A model generated the notes under the pieces. That model was not told the DNA's origin, ran no database searches, and was given only the letters and a program-made list of their open reading frames with translations. A stretch of DNA of 64,000 nt from Mesaphorura yosii (taxonomy: Eukaryota > Arthropoda > Collembola > Poduromorpha > Tullbergiidae), in the NCBI GenBank assembly GCA_009869945.1, contig WIXG01000240.1, positions 58,967 to 122,966 of the forward strand. Reading direction: 5' to 3'. Made by a program: the position numbers and the translations under genes. This document shows positions 26,202-40,200 of the stretch, one piece after another; the stretch's first letter is position 1; each line of letters begins with the position of its first letter.

Positions 26202-28238
26202 AAGCTGGTTAGTTTTATTGGCCACAAAACCAAGCCGGAGTCAAGACCTCTAATTCGCAAATACCAACCAGGCAACAAAGTAAAGCAAGCACGGCACGAG
26301 CTAACTCTCACACCACGTTGCATACACGCTACTTATTATTGTGTACATTTTTTGCAAAATTGACACGATGCTGTAAGCATGATACTCGTTTCATCGCATT
26401 TTTCATCATTACGGTCTTGGTGTCCATCTATCCTTATCAGTAACGTAAAAGCTAACCAGCAGTCAGAAGCAGCTTTGAGTACAATTTGGGAGATTTAACA
26501 AGGTACGAGTGTTCGCTATATTCCATTTATGCTTTGCACCAAATGAGAATGCGAATGATGGTTCGTGCAATAATGCAAATACGCAGACTGCTAATAATTC
26601 TCATCCTACTGAATAAAAAATCATACTTGAGTCCCATAATCAGCATCCTCATCATCATCAAGCGTAATAACAGCCGCCGCTCTGTGCTGAGTGGCAAGTC
26701 AATGGAATTAGAACGCCGAGCCAAAGCCTTGCCATGCCGTGTAAGTTAAATAGCACATAATGTATTGGTTTTTTATTAGCAGAGGAGTGGGTAACACATT
26801 TATGTATCTTTTCGCATGCATTATTCGCGTTGTAAACTTGTTCAACTCTTTCAGAGTCTCAGTTTAGTTGTAGTGGTAGCCGAGTGAAGAAGGGCGGACG
26901 GACATCAACGTCGGCCACCATCAGCATCCTTCTTCTTCATCTCCGGAGGAGATTAGTTACGAATTATTTGCACAAGGCGCACTCTTTTCTTCCCTGTGTT
27001 GGACTCTTTTGTAAATACCTTTCCTATTGCCTTTGTCATTGTGGCCGCCGCGAGCGAGCGAGTGAAGTAATCTCAATTTGCAGTCAACGAGTATCTTCAA
27101 CGTTCAACCTCCTTCGGCTTTTCGTCGCTTGTCGCCTTGTATTGTGCTGCCACAAATCTTAACTTTATGGCAACACCGGCACCGACTCACCTGTCCGACC
27201 GTGTCGACTACGGAAACTGAAACGAAAACCTTGTACTGCAAACGGTACGACGAACCTCATGCAAATCAGCATTACTACAGACGACAAGGAAATGCGACCG
27301 TGAAATACTGATTTGTGATTTGCAATTTTCGACTTGCAAAAACGAAGCAGAGACTGCAAGTCAGTCTGGATGAATGAGACAACGCTAAACGTGTTCCGTT
27401 TTCTTGCTTCAATTTTCTCATCGCAACTCGTGTCTAGAGAAGAGTTAATTAGTTGTCGGAAAGCTCTTTGGCGTTTTCTGATCGTGATTAACCGCAATTT
27501 ACTTGCTCATTAAAATTAACTAAACAAATACCACATGTCGACACGGCAGCCTTCTAGTCCTGATGTGAGCCTGCAGACAGCACGCGTATAAATGGGAAGT
27601 GGACCTTTAAACTTTAAAAGGAATGCGGTGACACAATTCTCATTCTTCATCGCATCGTACAAACACGTGTTTGCAACTTCTTAAATAATGAACTTGTCTG
27701 TCAGTTCGACTCCAACGCTAACCCACCTTCGCTTTACGCGTTGTTGTGCGATTGTGCCCAGGCAGTGCTCAGTGGTGAGGCTGTGAGATGGACACAAGCA
27801 ACATCGAAGTACCAAAATCGCTGCCGTTGCTGCTGTGATGGCGTGTTCCGCGTGTTGATTCATTGTTGCTTGTGCACGTTCAGTTTCAGTTTTACGATCG
27901 TTGAGTCAAAAGTCATATGAGTAGTCTTGATACAGATCAATTGAAGACAGTGGCCGTTATACGCGGTGAAGTCGTATCAGTTGGATAATGCTGAATACTG
28001 CACCGTTAAATAATCATAATAATGCCATGTGCCAGTCTTGCAACGATAAATACTTATTACTGTTGTGAAATGTCAATGAGCATTCATAGTTAGTTGCACT
28101 AAACTGTGCTGGCGCTGGTGCTTGTGCCCTGGACTAACGGTGCAAAAATTAGACGAAATGAATCAATCATTTTATGAAGTTTGAGGGTGCAAGTGCACAA
28201 AAGTTGTTGAACTTGTGTTGGACGCGAGCAGAGACGCC
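26202..28238. other. Upstream region of the IP3 receptor gene
   Basis: Two kilobases before the IP3 receptor start codon, presumably holding its promoter and 5' UTR. The start has a strong Kozak context (GACGCCATGG). A local GC-rich patch lies at about 27045-27065 (gccgccgcgagcgagcgag). I see no family-matched open frame, RNA gene or bounded repeat. Confidence 0.5.
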
Positions 28239-31200
28239 ATGGACGAGGCCGCAAAAGTGCTCCATTTTGGCGACGTCGTTACAATTTTCGGAGAAGGAAC
28301 CACGACCGGATTTCTGAGCGCATTGCGGTAAGTTCGACCTCTTGAGTGTCTCGAGTATTTGCCATGACATTTCCATTCAAACTTGCGAGACGTGAGGCAT
28401 GGATTCATTGCGATAAGCTCAAAGAGCCCGTATTGTGTCATTTTGACTTGGACTTTGGAATGAACTGTAGCTTTGGCAATCGCTAGGCAAACAGACTCCA
28501 CTAATTGAATAAATGCTGTTGCTGGGCCACAGTAATCGTATCAGAATAGAATATTCATAAGGCAATTCGGGGAGATGCTGATTACGAAAGCTGACTTGTA
28601 TGTTAGTTAAAAGCCTCTCGCGGCACAGTCGGTTGCAGGACTGCGAGAATTTCAATGCTGAGTACAGGAGTCTGAACACATTTAACTCACTTCAGCTCAG
28701 TAATAAGGTTTCAAGGTCTTCTCGTTTGTGCTGGTCTCAATATCAATGCAGCGGCCGCAGGACGGCACTTATGAGTTGCTGCTACGTGATTGCGTGCGGA
28801 TCGTATAATATTTATTTAAATTAAATATCACTTCTCCTCAGTGCCAACACGCGGTACATGATTTGCCCAGTTAAATCTGTACGCAGCTCAGTGCAAAGTA
28901 CAAAGTCAGAATTGCAATCACGAGAATACCTGAATTCAGATTGCTTAATGATATTTAGAAGCACAACGTAAACAACAACAAGGTTTGAGGTACTCCATTT
29001 AGCAAAATCCCTGCACGCCGGCACGCACACCGCAATTTGCGAAACTGAAAGAATACGACGGAAAATGCTTACAAGCACTTTTGGTTAACGTTTCGAGAAG
29101 AATCGTGCCTTGTTTATGTTTACTCCAGGATAGGAGCGAGTACGAAATATGGTTTACCAACTGAAATTATGAATTGGTGCATTCAGGCCATAAATTTATT
29201 ATTTTAACCTGATTCGCGAATTGTTTGCAAAACCGATCGTGTTTCTGAATACCTGCTTCTGTTGTCGTCGCCGGGCATTGAAATGAATGGTTTACGCTTC
29301 CGCCACATGGCCATGTCTTTTAACTCTACAGATATTAAATATGAAAGTGAATGCCCCATTTCCGTGCTGTGCGGTGTGCCTATACTGCTATTGCTTGATT
29401 TTGCAAACGTGCCTCAAAAAGTGAAGTCGTGGTCCGTGTTTCCAGCACGTGCCAAATGCCGAGGGTTTTACTTGTGTTTGTGGTTTTCAGATCCGTGGAC
29501 GACCGCTGCGTTGTGTGTCCTGGTCATGGCGACATCCAGAACCCACCAAAGAAATTTAGAGGCAAGTGTCACTTTCTATTCTAAATGAAACGAGGAAGCT
29601 ACGCTTTAAAGGTTAAGAGGGTTCAGCGATAAAAATTAATTGCGTTAATTGTGAGGAAGTTGGCTTGACGGCGGCGAGAGCTCCGGCATATTCTAAACAT
29701 GAATTACAACTTTGTCTTCCATTTGCAGACTGCCTTTTTAAACTGTGTCCTGCACTTCGATACTCGGCTCAACAGCAGTATTGGCATGCTTCACGAACAA
29801 ACATCACTTCGAGAACTCAAGACGAAGCTCTCCTTATGCGGAGTCTTTTTGTAAACAAATATTTCCTCAATCGCTACTTTCAGTCTCAAATTCCCTCCTC
29901 GCAGTTTTTAACTTCTGCAGCCTCAAATCCCAAAATCCTATAATTTTTGCAAACTTTATGACTTGTGCTTCTGGCACAGAAATGCCACTTTCAATCATTG
30001 TCATCGTAAAATTGTGCATTTTATGATCATTTAGCACGCAGCGGAATTGGAACGGGAACAAAACGAGAAAGACACATCCACCAAGATCGGACTGCCACTA
30101 TCCTACGGAATTAATGTTCAGGTACTGTAGTTACGTATGATGGATGGTAAGGGATCAAGAGCAAGGGTGATGAGATCACTTGCGACACCGAAGAGCAGCT
30201 GGTGATGAATGAATGATTGTCTAATTTGTGTAATTTCCCGGCCAGTTACTGCACATGAAGTCGAAGAAGTACTTGACTGTGAATCGAAGAATTCCAGCAA
30301 AATCCGACAAGCTGGCGATGCGGGTGTTTCTCGATCGACACGGGAATGAAGATTCATGGTTTCAGCTGGTGCCATTCTATAAACATCGTGCCAATGGTGA
30401 GTAGAGTAATCGAAACAAGATGCTCGTTCGTCTGCGCCCTGCGCGTCTGTCTTCCGTCTGCGATCCCTTGCCATTGAATATGGAAAGTGTGCACAGCAGT
30501 TCTCATTTCCGTTTTTATAGCAGTTCTGTGGCCTGCCGTCTTGGCACATAAATTATGCGCTATATTGCAGACCAATAAATGTCAATTTCTTTAAAAGAAT
30601 ACATGAATTACATGAATTTCAATTCCTTCTGGTCTGAATCTTTCCTTCGCGTTACGTAACCAAAACTAACACAACTTGCTTCCTTCAGAAATAGATTTTA
30701 TCCGTGTATTGTTTTGCATATCACAATGGTCCTTGCCCGTGTGTCAAACTATGATGATGGGTGGTCTTGATGCCCTGTGCCATTTTGGGAATAAATATTT
30801 ATGACGTTATTCAACGAGGCTCATCTCGACCTCAAAGATTGTTACTGCGACGTCGCTTCGGCGTCCTCCACCTTTGTATTACTGTGCATGTAAATGGAAA
30901 GGGCTGACCTCTTTCCCTTGACAATCTCGACTTCCAGCTATGTTTGTGGGATTAACCGAGTTCATTTGCCTTGAGCTTTCAGGTGATCCAGTCATCGCAA
31001 GCGACAAAGTCATACTGAGCTCAGCAGGCAACACGCAGCAGCATCTTCACGCGTCAGACGCCTCACTGATTGACAACCCAGGATCTCATGAGGTGAGCCC
31101 ATGCCAAATCAAATCCAACCACTTGCAACATGGAACAGTTTATACAGTAATGCACACTTTACTCGAGTCGAGCTATTTATACTACGACTACGATGGAATA

Positions 31201-34200
31201 TTTGATATTCAGTACTGTTATTTTAAATGCCGAGCACTATAAATATCTCAAAGATAAGATGCATGATCATCGGCGGGCCGGTCTGTAATCTATCGTTAAC
31301 ATCTTCCACATGCGCTCATGATCTTGTGACTTATGGTTTGCATTGTAATGGTAATATAAATGGGGATATTAAGGAAACACACGGAATACGAACGAATGCA
31401 AAACGGACAACCGGTTTCAGGTTTTTACAATAAAATTTAACGATTCTTTGAGGTGCGAGAATGAGAAGCACTCCTCCGCATTTCGAAATCAGTGCAAACA
31501 TCCGTGCTGCTGCTCTGGTGCATTCTACAAGATTGCAAGGTGACATTTTCATGGAATTCCACTTGCAGGTGACCTCCTCCGGAGACGGAAATATGACTCC
31601 TTGGCGGCTGGTCCTGTTCCTCAACTTCAAGGAGAATGTGCCTGGAATTTTGAAGGGTGGTGACGTGGTCCGGCTCTTTCACGTGGAGCAGGAGAAGTTT
31701 CTAACTCTGGACGGGTATCACGGGGAGCAGTATGTATTCTTAAGAACGACTGGGCGTGCGACGGCCACTTCCGCCACTTCGAGCAAGGCGCTATGGGAAG
31801 TCGAGGTTCTCCATAATGAACCATGTCGATCTGGGGCCGGATACTGGAGTTCAGTCTACAGACTGAAGCACATGGCGACCGGACTCTACGCTGCGGCTGA
31901 CATGAGCAATGTGAGCAGCAACTTCCGGCAGTCGATTGAGAGCGATGGTAAGTTTTCCGCGGGACTCATTGATACCTAATTGAAATGCCCTTTATCTGAT
32001 CTTACTCGAACTGTTTGAATTGAAGTCTCGTACGAAGGCGAAGAACTTCCAATCGTTCCTGTCACTCAGCCACAAGGAAATGCTTCTCTCTTTGACCTTT
32101 GTCCCACATCGTGTGAAAATGAGGATTCTGTCATCCCGGATCAGTCCTACGTCCGTCTACGACACATGGCTACCAAAACTTGGGTTCGTGGCAAAACTGG
32201 CAGGTCAAATGCAATTGACAAGGACGCTGAGAAACCTGTGATGCACAAAGTAAGTCACGAGCAATGGATGTGGCCTTAGCAATGCAACGAATGCTGAAAT
32301 TTCCAAAATCGTTGCAATTATCTGCAAAAATTGCTGCAAAGTAATGTGGTATTACCTCTGAGCCATTCACCAGTGGTAGCAATTTGCAACTAGCCACTCA
32401 AGTTGGGAAGTATAATTCAATAGTTACGCAAAAACCGGAGTAAAGTTTTGTTATGAGCCATCAAGGCTCAAACGAATTGTCGTACGACGATTACCCTGAC
32501 TTTGACCCTTGTGGTTCCACCGTTTGCTACGGATCTGCTTAGGCATTTGACCTGTGTCAATAAATACCAAAATATAAAGATAATAAATTCTGGGAAGTGG
32601 TTGCAAGTCTTCGTAAGATCTTTGGCCAAAAGACATTCGTAATGAAGTTGAACATACAGATATTATTTTGCCCTTCGCAGTTGAGTTGCATGTCACACCG
32701 GAGGGATGAAGAAGCATTTGCAGTTGTTCCCGTGTCACCTGACGAAGTCCGAGATCTTGACTTCGTCAATGATGTCTCGGAAGTTCTGAAGGATTTCTGT
32801 CAGCGACTGGAACAAGGATGCACCAACAACAACGATCGGCGGTAAGAAAAACTACTTTACGGAAATGTGGACGTTATGGTTCCTTCCGAGACCTTATTCA
32901 GCATTTCATGTACCAATTGTTATGTCGTATTGTCTAAATTTAATTTCAGTGTCGCTTGCTACGCAATGCGAGAGGTTATCTTCTTCATCGCCGAGTCGGA
33001 ATCCATGCATTTGAACGTTGATCCTGTTGACTTTATTGTGCAAGGAGTATCGAGAGATCGTCAGAAACTTCTTCGAGAGCAATTTCTTTTGAAGTATGTT
33101 TTCCAGATTTTGAAGGTTAGTTAATTCGTTTTGCGAGTACATCCTTACGGGAAAGTTGCATTGAAATAAGTACATTGCATAATTGTGCGTGATGATGCAG
33201 GTCTTAACGGAAGAGAAAACTGGCAATTTGAGGCCAGAGTTCCGGGATGAGAATGGTACTGTTAAATCTAAATGGAGGTACGCGTTCAGACTCTGCTATC
33301 GTATTCTTGGTTTGAGTCAGGAGGACTACAGGAAAAATCAGGTAAACGGACTTCATCTACTTTTAATGTTGGCAGAGTTAAGGTATGGGTTCGTGCTGAC
33401 GTCAATTTTTATGCAGGAATATGTCGCAAAACATTTTGGTTTCATGCAAAAACAAATCGGACTCGATATTCATGCCGAAGAAACGATCACCGCGCTTGTT
33501 CATAACAATAGAAAGCTGTTAGAGCAGCACATCACTGAGAATGAAGTCAACACGTTCATTGGCCTGCTCAGGAAGAACATTGGCAAGTGGGACTCACGCT
33601 TCTTGGATCATCTTGCCGATGTCTGCGTGTCAAACAAAACTGGAATTCCGACGACTCAGGAAATCATTTGCCGTTGCTTGCTGCAGAACCCCGCCAATTC
33701 TGCCGTATTGCTGGAAGCCAAGTAATTTATAAATTATTTGCAGAACAGGTTTAAGTGATCTGATGCGGATATTTTAATTTGGATGACTTTGTTGTAGAAC
33801 AAGCGGCGAGCTTGAGCGAAATGGCGGAGTGATAACCAAAGACTGGATACATCAGCAGAAGAAATTCCCTGAAAGACGAACTGAGATTCTGCTCTACTTA
33901 AATGGAAGAATGGCAAGTTCGCCTGACGTTTTGGTGTTAATAGTGCCATAATGTTCTGAAATCATTCTCATTGTTTGGTCCAGGTTAAAAGTATTACCGA
34001 GTTGGCAATGAAGGCCAGTCTGGGGTTTGGAGAGGACGCTGCAATACTGAAATACTACTGCCACCAATTAGACTTATTCTCAAACATGTGCCTTGGAAGA
34101 CATAATCTGTCCATCGGACAGTTATCTGATAAACTAGAAGTGAATCTCCTCCTTACGTAAGTACCATGCGATACTAAAGACGAATTGAAACTTTGAAGTG

Positions 34201-37200
34201 AATCGTGAATTATTTTGTAGGTGTGTATCTGATGAAACTCTGCCGTTTGAGCTTCGAATCTCTTGTTGCCGGCTGATTCGCCAACTTCACGTTGACGTCG
34301 AACCGCAACGGGAGGAGAAGAAGGTCTCCCTGTCCAGATACTGGTGGCATGTTCCGGAACACATCACCATCGAGCAGTGAGTGGCCTTTATAACGTGTTT
34401 TTGCTAACCTTCGTGTGTATCATATCGTAAGTGAATGATGGCTGCAGATATGACAAGAGTAAATCTCACGTAAACGCGGAACGAATGTCACAAATACAAA
34501 AATTCGAAGCCACAATGGAGTACATCGACATTTTCCTGAGGGATGTAGCCAAACGGGCTGAGTTTAGAAAAATCCTTAATAACAAGCTTTCCGTAGAGGT
34601 AACGATATTTTACCGATGCCAATGGGCGTGTTTCGAGCTAAACATTGAAATCATTCCAGATACTGAAACTGGGCAAAGAATTCATTCGGTTTGGATTTTA
34701 TGGGATCGGTTCAGTCACTCAACTGAGAACTACCTTGAGAAAGATTCTGGCTTCTCTTTCGAGGGAATCAATGATGAAACCAATCCCAAGTATGTGAATT
34801 AAGATTCGTGTTAGATATTCAGATTCATGAAAATGCTTATGAATAATATTAACACTTCATTTTCCGCTCCAGGAAAGGGTCACAGTCAATTGGACAAAGA
34901 GCGTGGGATTATAAAAGCCAACGGAGAGAAGGACACGGAAGAAGAAAACAATGCTGTGATTGTTGAGATGAAAGTTATCATCCTGGAGATATACGAGGTA
35001 CGCGTTATTGGGGAAATCAAAAAACGGTTGCCAATGTTTAAATGAGTACTCGATTTCGCAGCACATTAGTGAAATGATACTGGATTTTCGTCTGATAAGC
35101 CTCCTGTCGACATTGAAAAGGGAGACGAAGCAAGGCGATGGACAACTGTGCGAAATGAGTGTGGAAAAATTTACGGCCTACTTTGACGAAGCTATCCACC
35201 TTTGGTAAAAAAAAAACCTTGTGACTGTGCGTGGTCACACTTTGAACATCATTTTTATTAAAATCTACCAATTTATAGTGAGGACGACGCAAACTTGCTT
35301 CGACTTTTGCTGTACAATGCATCCAGTACGCATTATTCACTGATCAAGAGTGCAGTACAACTTTTGATGATAATATTCAATCATCGAAGACGCCTCTTCA
35401 CAGCCCTGGAAAAGGTATTGCTACATAAAGTTTAAAAGCCCGTTGATGACGTATCGTAATTGTGCTGCTGATCAACTAATTCTGGGTTTTTTAGACTCAG
35501 ATTTTCAGCAATACGACAGACTCAAGCACGTTGAATAAAATCAACTATAATTTGGACGCAATCTCCAGGAAGGTGAAGGAAGCGAAGACGCGTAGGGCGA
35601 AGGAGGCCAAGCTGAAAGAAATTAAACATCAAGTGAGATACCGTAATCCGTTGTTGTAAAATGTATTTTCTAGTCGTAGTCACATTTCTGTTTACACGAT
35701 TTAGTTTCGAAGCATGGATGAAGGAACAGAAGACGGATCCGAGAGTATAACATTTGACGAGCTTTCACCAACGTCGTTGCACAGCAAAGAGGACATCCCA
35801 CTGACGTCAAGACACAGCATGATTACCCGGACACCCTCGCTTCGCTATCCGCTGATCTCACATATGACCTCTATTTCTGATGTCCGTAATCATTTGTCAC
35901 AAATATTTCATCAAAAATGCTTTGAAAGTGGTATTTTCTGTTTTCCTTTCACAGGTACTGAACCACTTGAAAAGAGTTTGCATCAATCTCGGACCAGACG
36001 GTTCAGTAACGAATAACGAACAAAACCAGCATCTTCTTCATGAAAAGAGGGTCGAAGAAACGATCGTGCAGGTCCTGAAATTTATAAGGGAGCACAAGGA
36101 CGAACCACCGATAAATCTGATCTTGGATGTCAGTGAATTCTTCCAAGCCTATTGCATGGGAAACGAAGAGATTCAGTGCGTCGTTGCCAATTACATCGAC
36201 TCCATCTTGGGAATGGCGGTAGACACGAATTGCGACATGAAGCGAGCGATTGAATGATCAATCGGAGAATTAATTGAATTATAATTTCAGGTTGGGGAAG
36301 CTGAAACTATTCGTGCAATTTACGAAAACAACATGAATCTATGCGCAAGTGTCAGCGATAAAATTATCGAGTACTTGGTCCAGAAAGTGTTTACAAGAGA
36401 AAGAGGTCGAAACGTGGCTTCAGACTACTTAATCACCTTGCAAGCAATTGTGTTTGCCAAGCAGTGCATTGTTCGCCGAAATCAAGAGAATGTCGTTTAT
36501 CAGGTAAGCTAACTTAGATTTCTCGTATTGCATTTACTTAACACATTTTAATTTCATTTCGGCAGCTGGCAATTTTCCACGAAGACTTGACGCATTTTCT
36601 CGGATTTGATCTCGAGAAAAGTCGGGACGCTGCCACCACGCACAAGTTTCCAAGTGAAATTGAAAAATTCAAGCAAGTTCAGAAACTTAGATTTTAGGTT
36701 TTCGGAGAAGTCAGAACTAAGAATGCGATTGCTATGTAGATTTCACCGCGAACTTGTCACATTGTTAACATTTTGTACAATCGGTAAAAACGTGTACACC
36801 GAGTCCATGTGCCAGTCCTTCCTGCCATTGGATCGAATCGTGACTGTCTTGTGCAGCATCGACTACCCGCTTCAGGTACAGATAAGCTTACACCGACTTA
36901 CCAGCCTCAATATTTGAGGCCGACTTCAACCTATCGGTGCTTGCCGTGACAGGTTAAAGAAGCCTACATCGCATTCCTACTTCACTCGTTTCTGGTCACT
37001 GAAGTTGACGTCCGCAGCGTGTACAACTCAAACCGAATGTGGACAATCTTCGAGAAGCACTTTCTGATAGAGCTCATTAATATTATTAACGCACCTTTGC
37101 GAGAAGCTGAAGAAGATGTGGAAGGGCAGAGTTATGTGTACGACTGCATTGTTCCTATAGTCAAAATATTTTTCGAAAGAATTCTCACCAACACACCCGG

Positions 37201-40200
37201 GGCAATAATGGTGAGCCAGCTTATCTAAGAGATCGCATGCACGATAAGGTGTAACTGACTATAATTTGGGTTTCAGGGTCACAAGGAAGTATTCCTCGCA
37301 CTTCTGCATGCAATTTACCGTCTGACGCTTACAAAATGGATTCATCCTACAAAACTTTACGGTGTTCAAAAGTGCTTGAATATTATGTACAAAACCGCCA
37401 CTGCCAACTCAATGAATCTGCCTTCTTACTTCACCGAAGAAGTCGAGAACAGTTCAAAGGAATTTGTCACTGAAGTCAATCGCCGTGCAAAATGGATATT
37501 TATGATGGATCTGAATAAACCCAAATCGTTGGATGAGGTGAGATGCTTAACTTCATCTAGAAATCAAAAGAAACACAATAACACTTCACTTTTATCTCGG
37601 GAATTTTAAGAAAGTAACATCCAATGATTTGTGTTGTTCCATTTAGGTTGGTCAACGATCGAACGAAGTCACATTGCAATTACAGCACCTTGTCAAAAAG
37701 TTGAAGTCTGACATAGAAGACATGTGCTATGGCGAAACTACGGCGCTGACTGATGTGCTTTGTCGAGCTGAAGGATTGTTTCCGGAATCAACACTCGCCT
37801 ATCTTCTTTGTCAAGATGGAAAGCTGATTGAGAAGTACAATTCTTTACCATAAGCATAAGTACTGGTTATGAGTGAGATTTATACAAGCACATTTTCGCA
37901 TAGATTCATTTCCCACGCGGAGCGTCTTGCCGATGAAGGTGAAAGCCAACTCTGTGTTCAGATCCTCAACGTTCTACAGGATATGTTGGGACGGAAGCCT
38001 TTGTCTGAAAATGTGAGATTCGAGTTCAAACTAATGAATTGTTTTAACTTCGCCTATTTTTTCAGGGAATCGAAGTTCTCAAGGTCACATTGACAAAATA
38101 TTTGGGAAGTGTTCCCTCAACCATTTCATTGTGTTCAAATGTTCTAAGTAAAAAGAAAAACAAAGGGATTGGTGCTGATATCGGATGTAAGAACAATGAG
38201 CTAATCTTTCAAAAGCAAGACGCAATTAACTCATGCTTTTATTCGCAGTGAACGGAAAGCTTGCACCAGAGCCAATTCATCACATCTTGGACCATCTAGG
38301 AGCCTCACGCCTTGTGGTTATGCTGTTAACCAAATTGGATAAAGCACCGGACGTCCTTCAGCAATCCATAAACGTGGGAACGTCTCTTCTTGATGGAGAG
38401 ACCTTTGAACTTCAGAAAAGCTTCCATCACCACTTAGCAGCATGCTCTAAAAGTGATGTGTTCATGAAGGTATAATTTCATGGAGGTCATAGTCATTGGA
38501 AAGTTTGTGCTAGTCACCGGCCGCTCAACATTTTCTGTTCGTAGGTTTTGTACGACATTTTGAAGGAAGTTGGAGCCGACTTTCGTGCTGCAGCAAAAAC
38601 AAAAATTAGTGACATAGCAAGAGGAGATTCCAAGGCAACGCTCGCATACAGCACTTTATCGAAGGAGAAGATATCCGTTGGTATGTAGATAATTCATCGT
38701 TGGTATTTTTAATGTTTTAGTATCGATTTTGTGCATGTTGTGTTGCGATTGCAGATGGTCACAAGATACTGAAAATGTCCAGAAAGATGTCTGAAGATAT
38801 CCTGCGCGCTACGCATGAAGTGGCCAAAGGATTTGGCCGGCTGAAGGCAATGAAAGGTAGGCGATAAATGTGATCTCATTAATTGTGCATTATCTTCACT
38901 TTTTGTTTATGGCTCGCTACATTTTAACGAAAGGTCACCCAACCAACTATAACGAATCCAATTCCTTCGTTGAGGAAGAAGAAGATGAATTTGCTGGTGT
39001 AGCCACGACTGTGCTGAGAAAAGACGGCTATGCCATTTCTAATCAAAAACATCCCAAGGAACAACTAGTTGAAAGATCTTTACGATTTCTGCAACTCCTT
39101 TGTGAAAACCACAATCTTGAGATGCAGGTCAGTTGCTTCTTGAAGCTCGAATTGAAATGCGCTCACGTACGGGAATCTTTACGCTCTATTTCCGTTGCAG
39201 CACTTCCTCCGACATCAAAAGAATAAAACGCCGTATGATTTGGTTTCTCAAACTCTTGTGTTCCTCGACTGTGTTTTTGACTCGAATACTGGAAGTCCTG
39301 GCTTGATTGGGCTCTTGGTGGACGAACATAATATATCCTTAATCAACCAAACACTTCGGACGCTCACAGAATTTTGTCAAGGGCCGTGCTTGGAAAATCA
39401 AAATGCGCTGATTCTACATGAATCGAATGCCATTGACATTGTAACAACTTTTGTCGCACACGACATCACACCGCTGAGTAAACATCGAATGGACTTGGTT
39501 ATGGAACTGAAGAACCATGCGAGCAAATTGGTCCTCTCGCTCATGGAAAGCAAAGACGGGATTGAAAAGTTCGAAAATATCAGCAAAATGAACATAAGGA
39601 ATATGGTATGCGGAATATTCCGCTGAATCTACTAATATAGACTTGATTGTAGAAATGTTTAAATACAATACGCTCTTGAATTAAATCATATAGATTGACA
39701 TGATTGGCAAAGCTCACAGTTCGGATCAAGACGACTACGTGTACCACATGAGAGGAAGATCGGTCGCAGCGAAGCAGGTACGACGTAGTGGAGTGGAGAA
39801 AATAGCCGTTTCTAAAATCTTTGATAAAAAAGGTTCAAGCAGTTAATTTGAAAATGGCTGCAGGTTGGACACTCTTTGTATATTTTATGCCATCAACTGG
39901 GCCAGCATGATAAGGCTGTGCAGCAGGAGTTGGATATTTCATCGAGCAAGAAGAGTATTCATGCTGACGCAATTAAATACTACAGCAATCGTACTGCACA
40001 AATTGAGGTGCGAAGCAAGAACAAGTCATGCGTTGGTTTTAAACTGTTGAAATTCAATTAATACTTTCCTTGCAGATAGTACGGTCCGACGAAGAGAAAG
40101 AGTATTTGGAGCGCGTGGTTTTCCCCATCCCAGCTGTCTGCGCGTATCTTACGGATGAGACCAAAGATCGTGTATTTCGCTACACGGAAGACGACGAGAA

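Noticed and set aside
26486-26749. Histidine/isoleucine-rich frames on both strands upstream of the IP3 receptor
   Set aside because: They arise from a CATCAT/ATGATG-like simple stretch; mirror frames on the opposite strand show it is composition.
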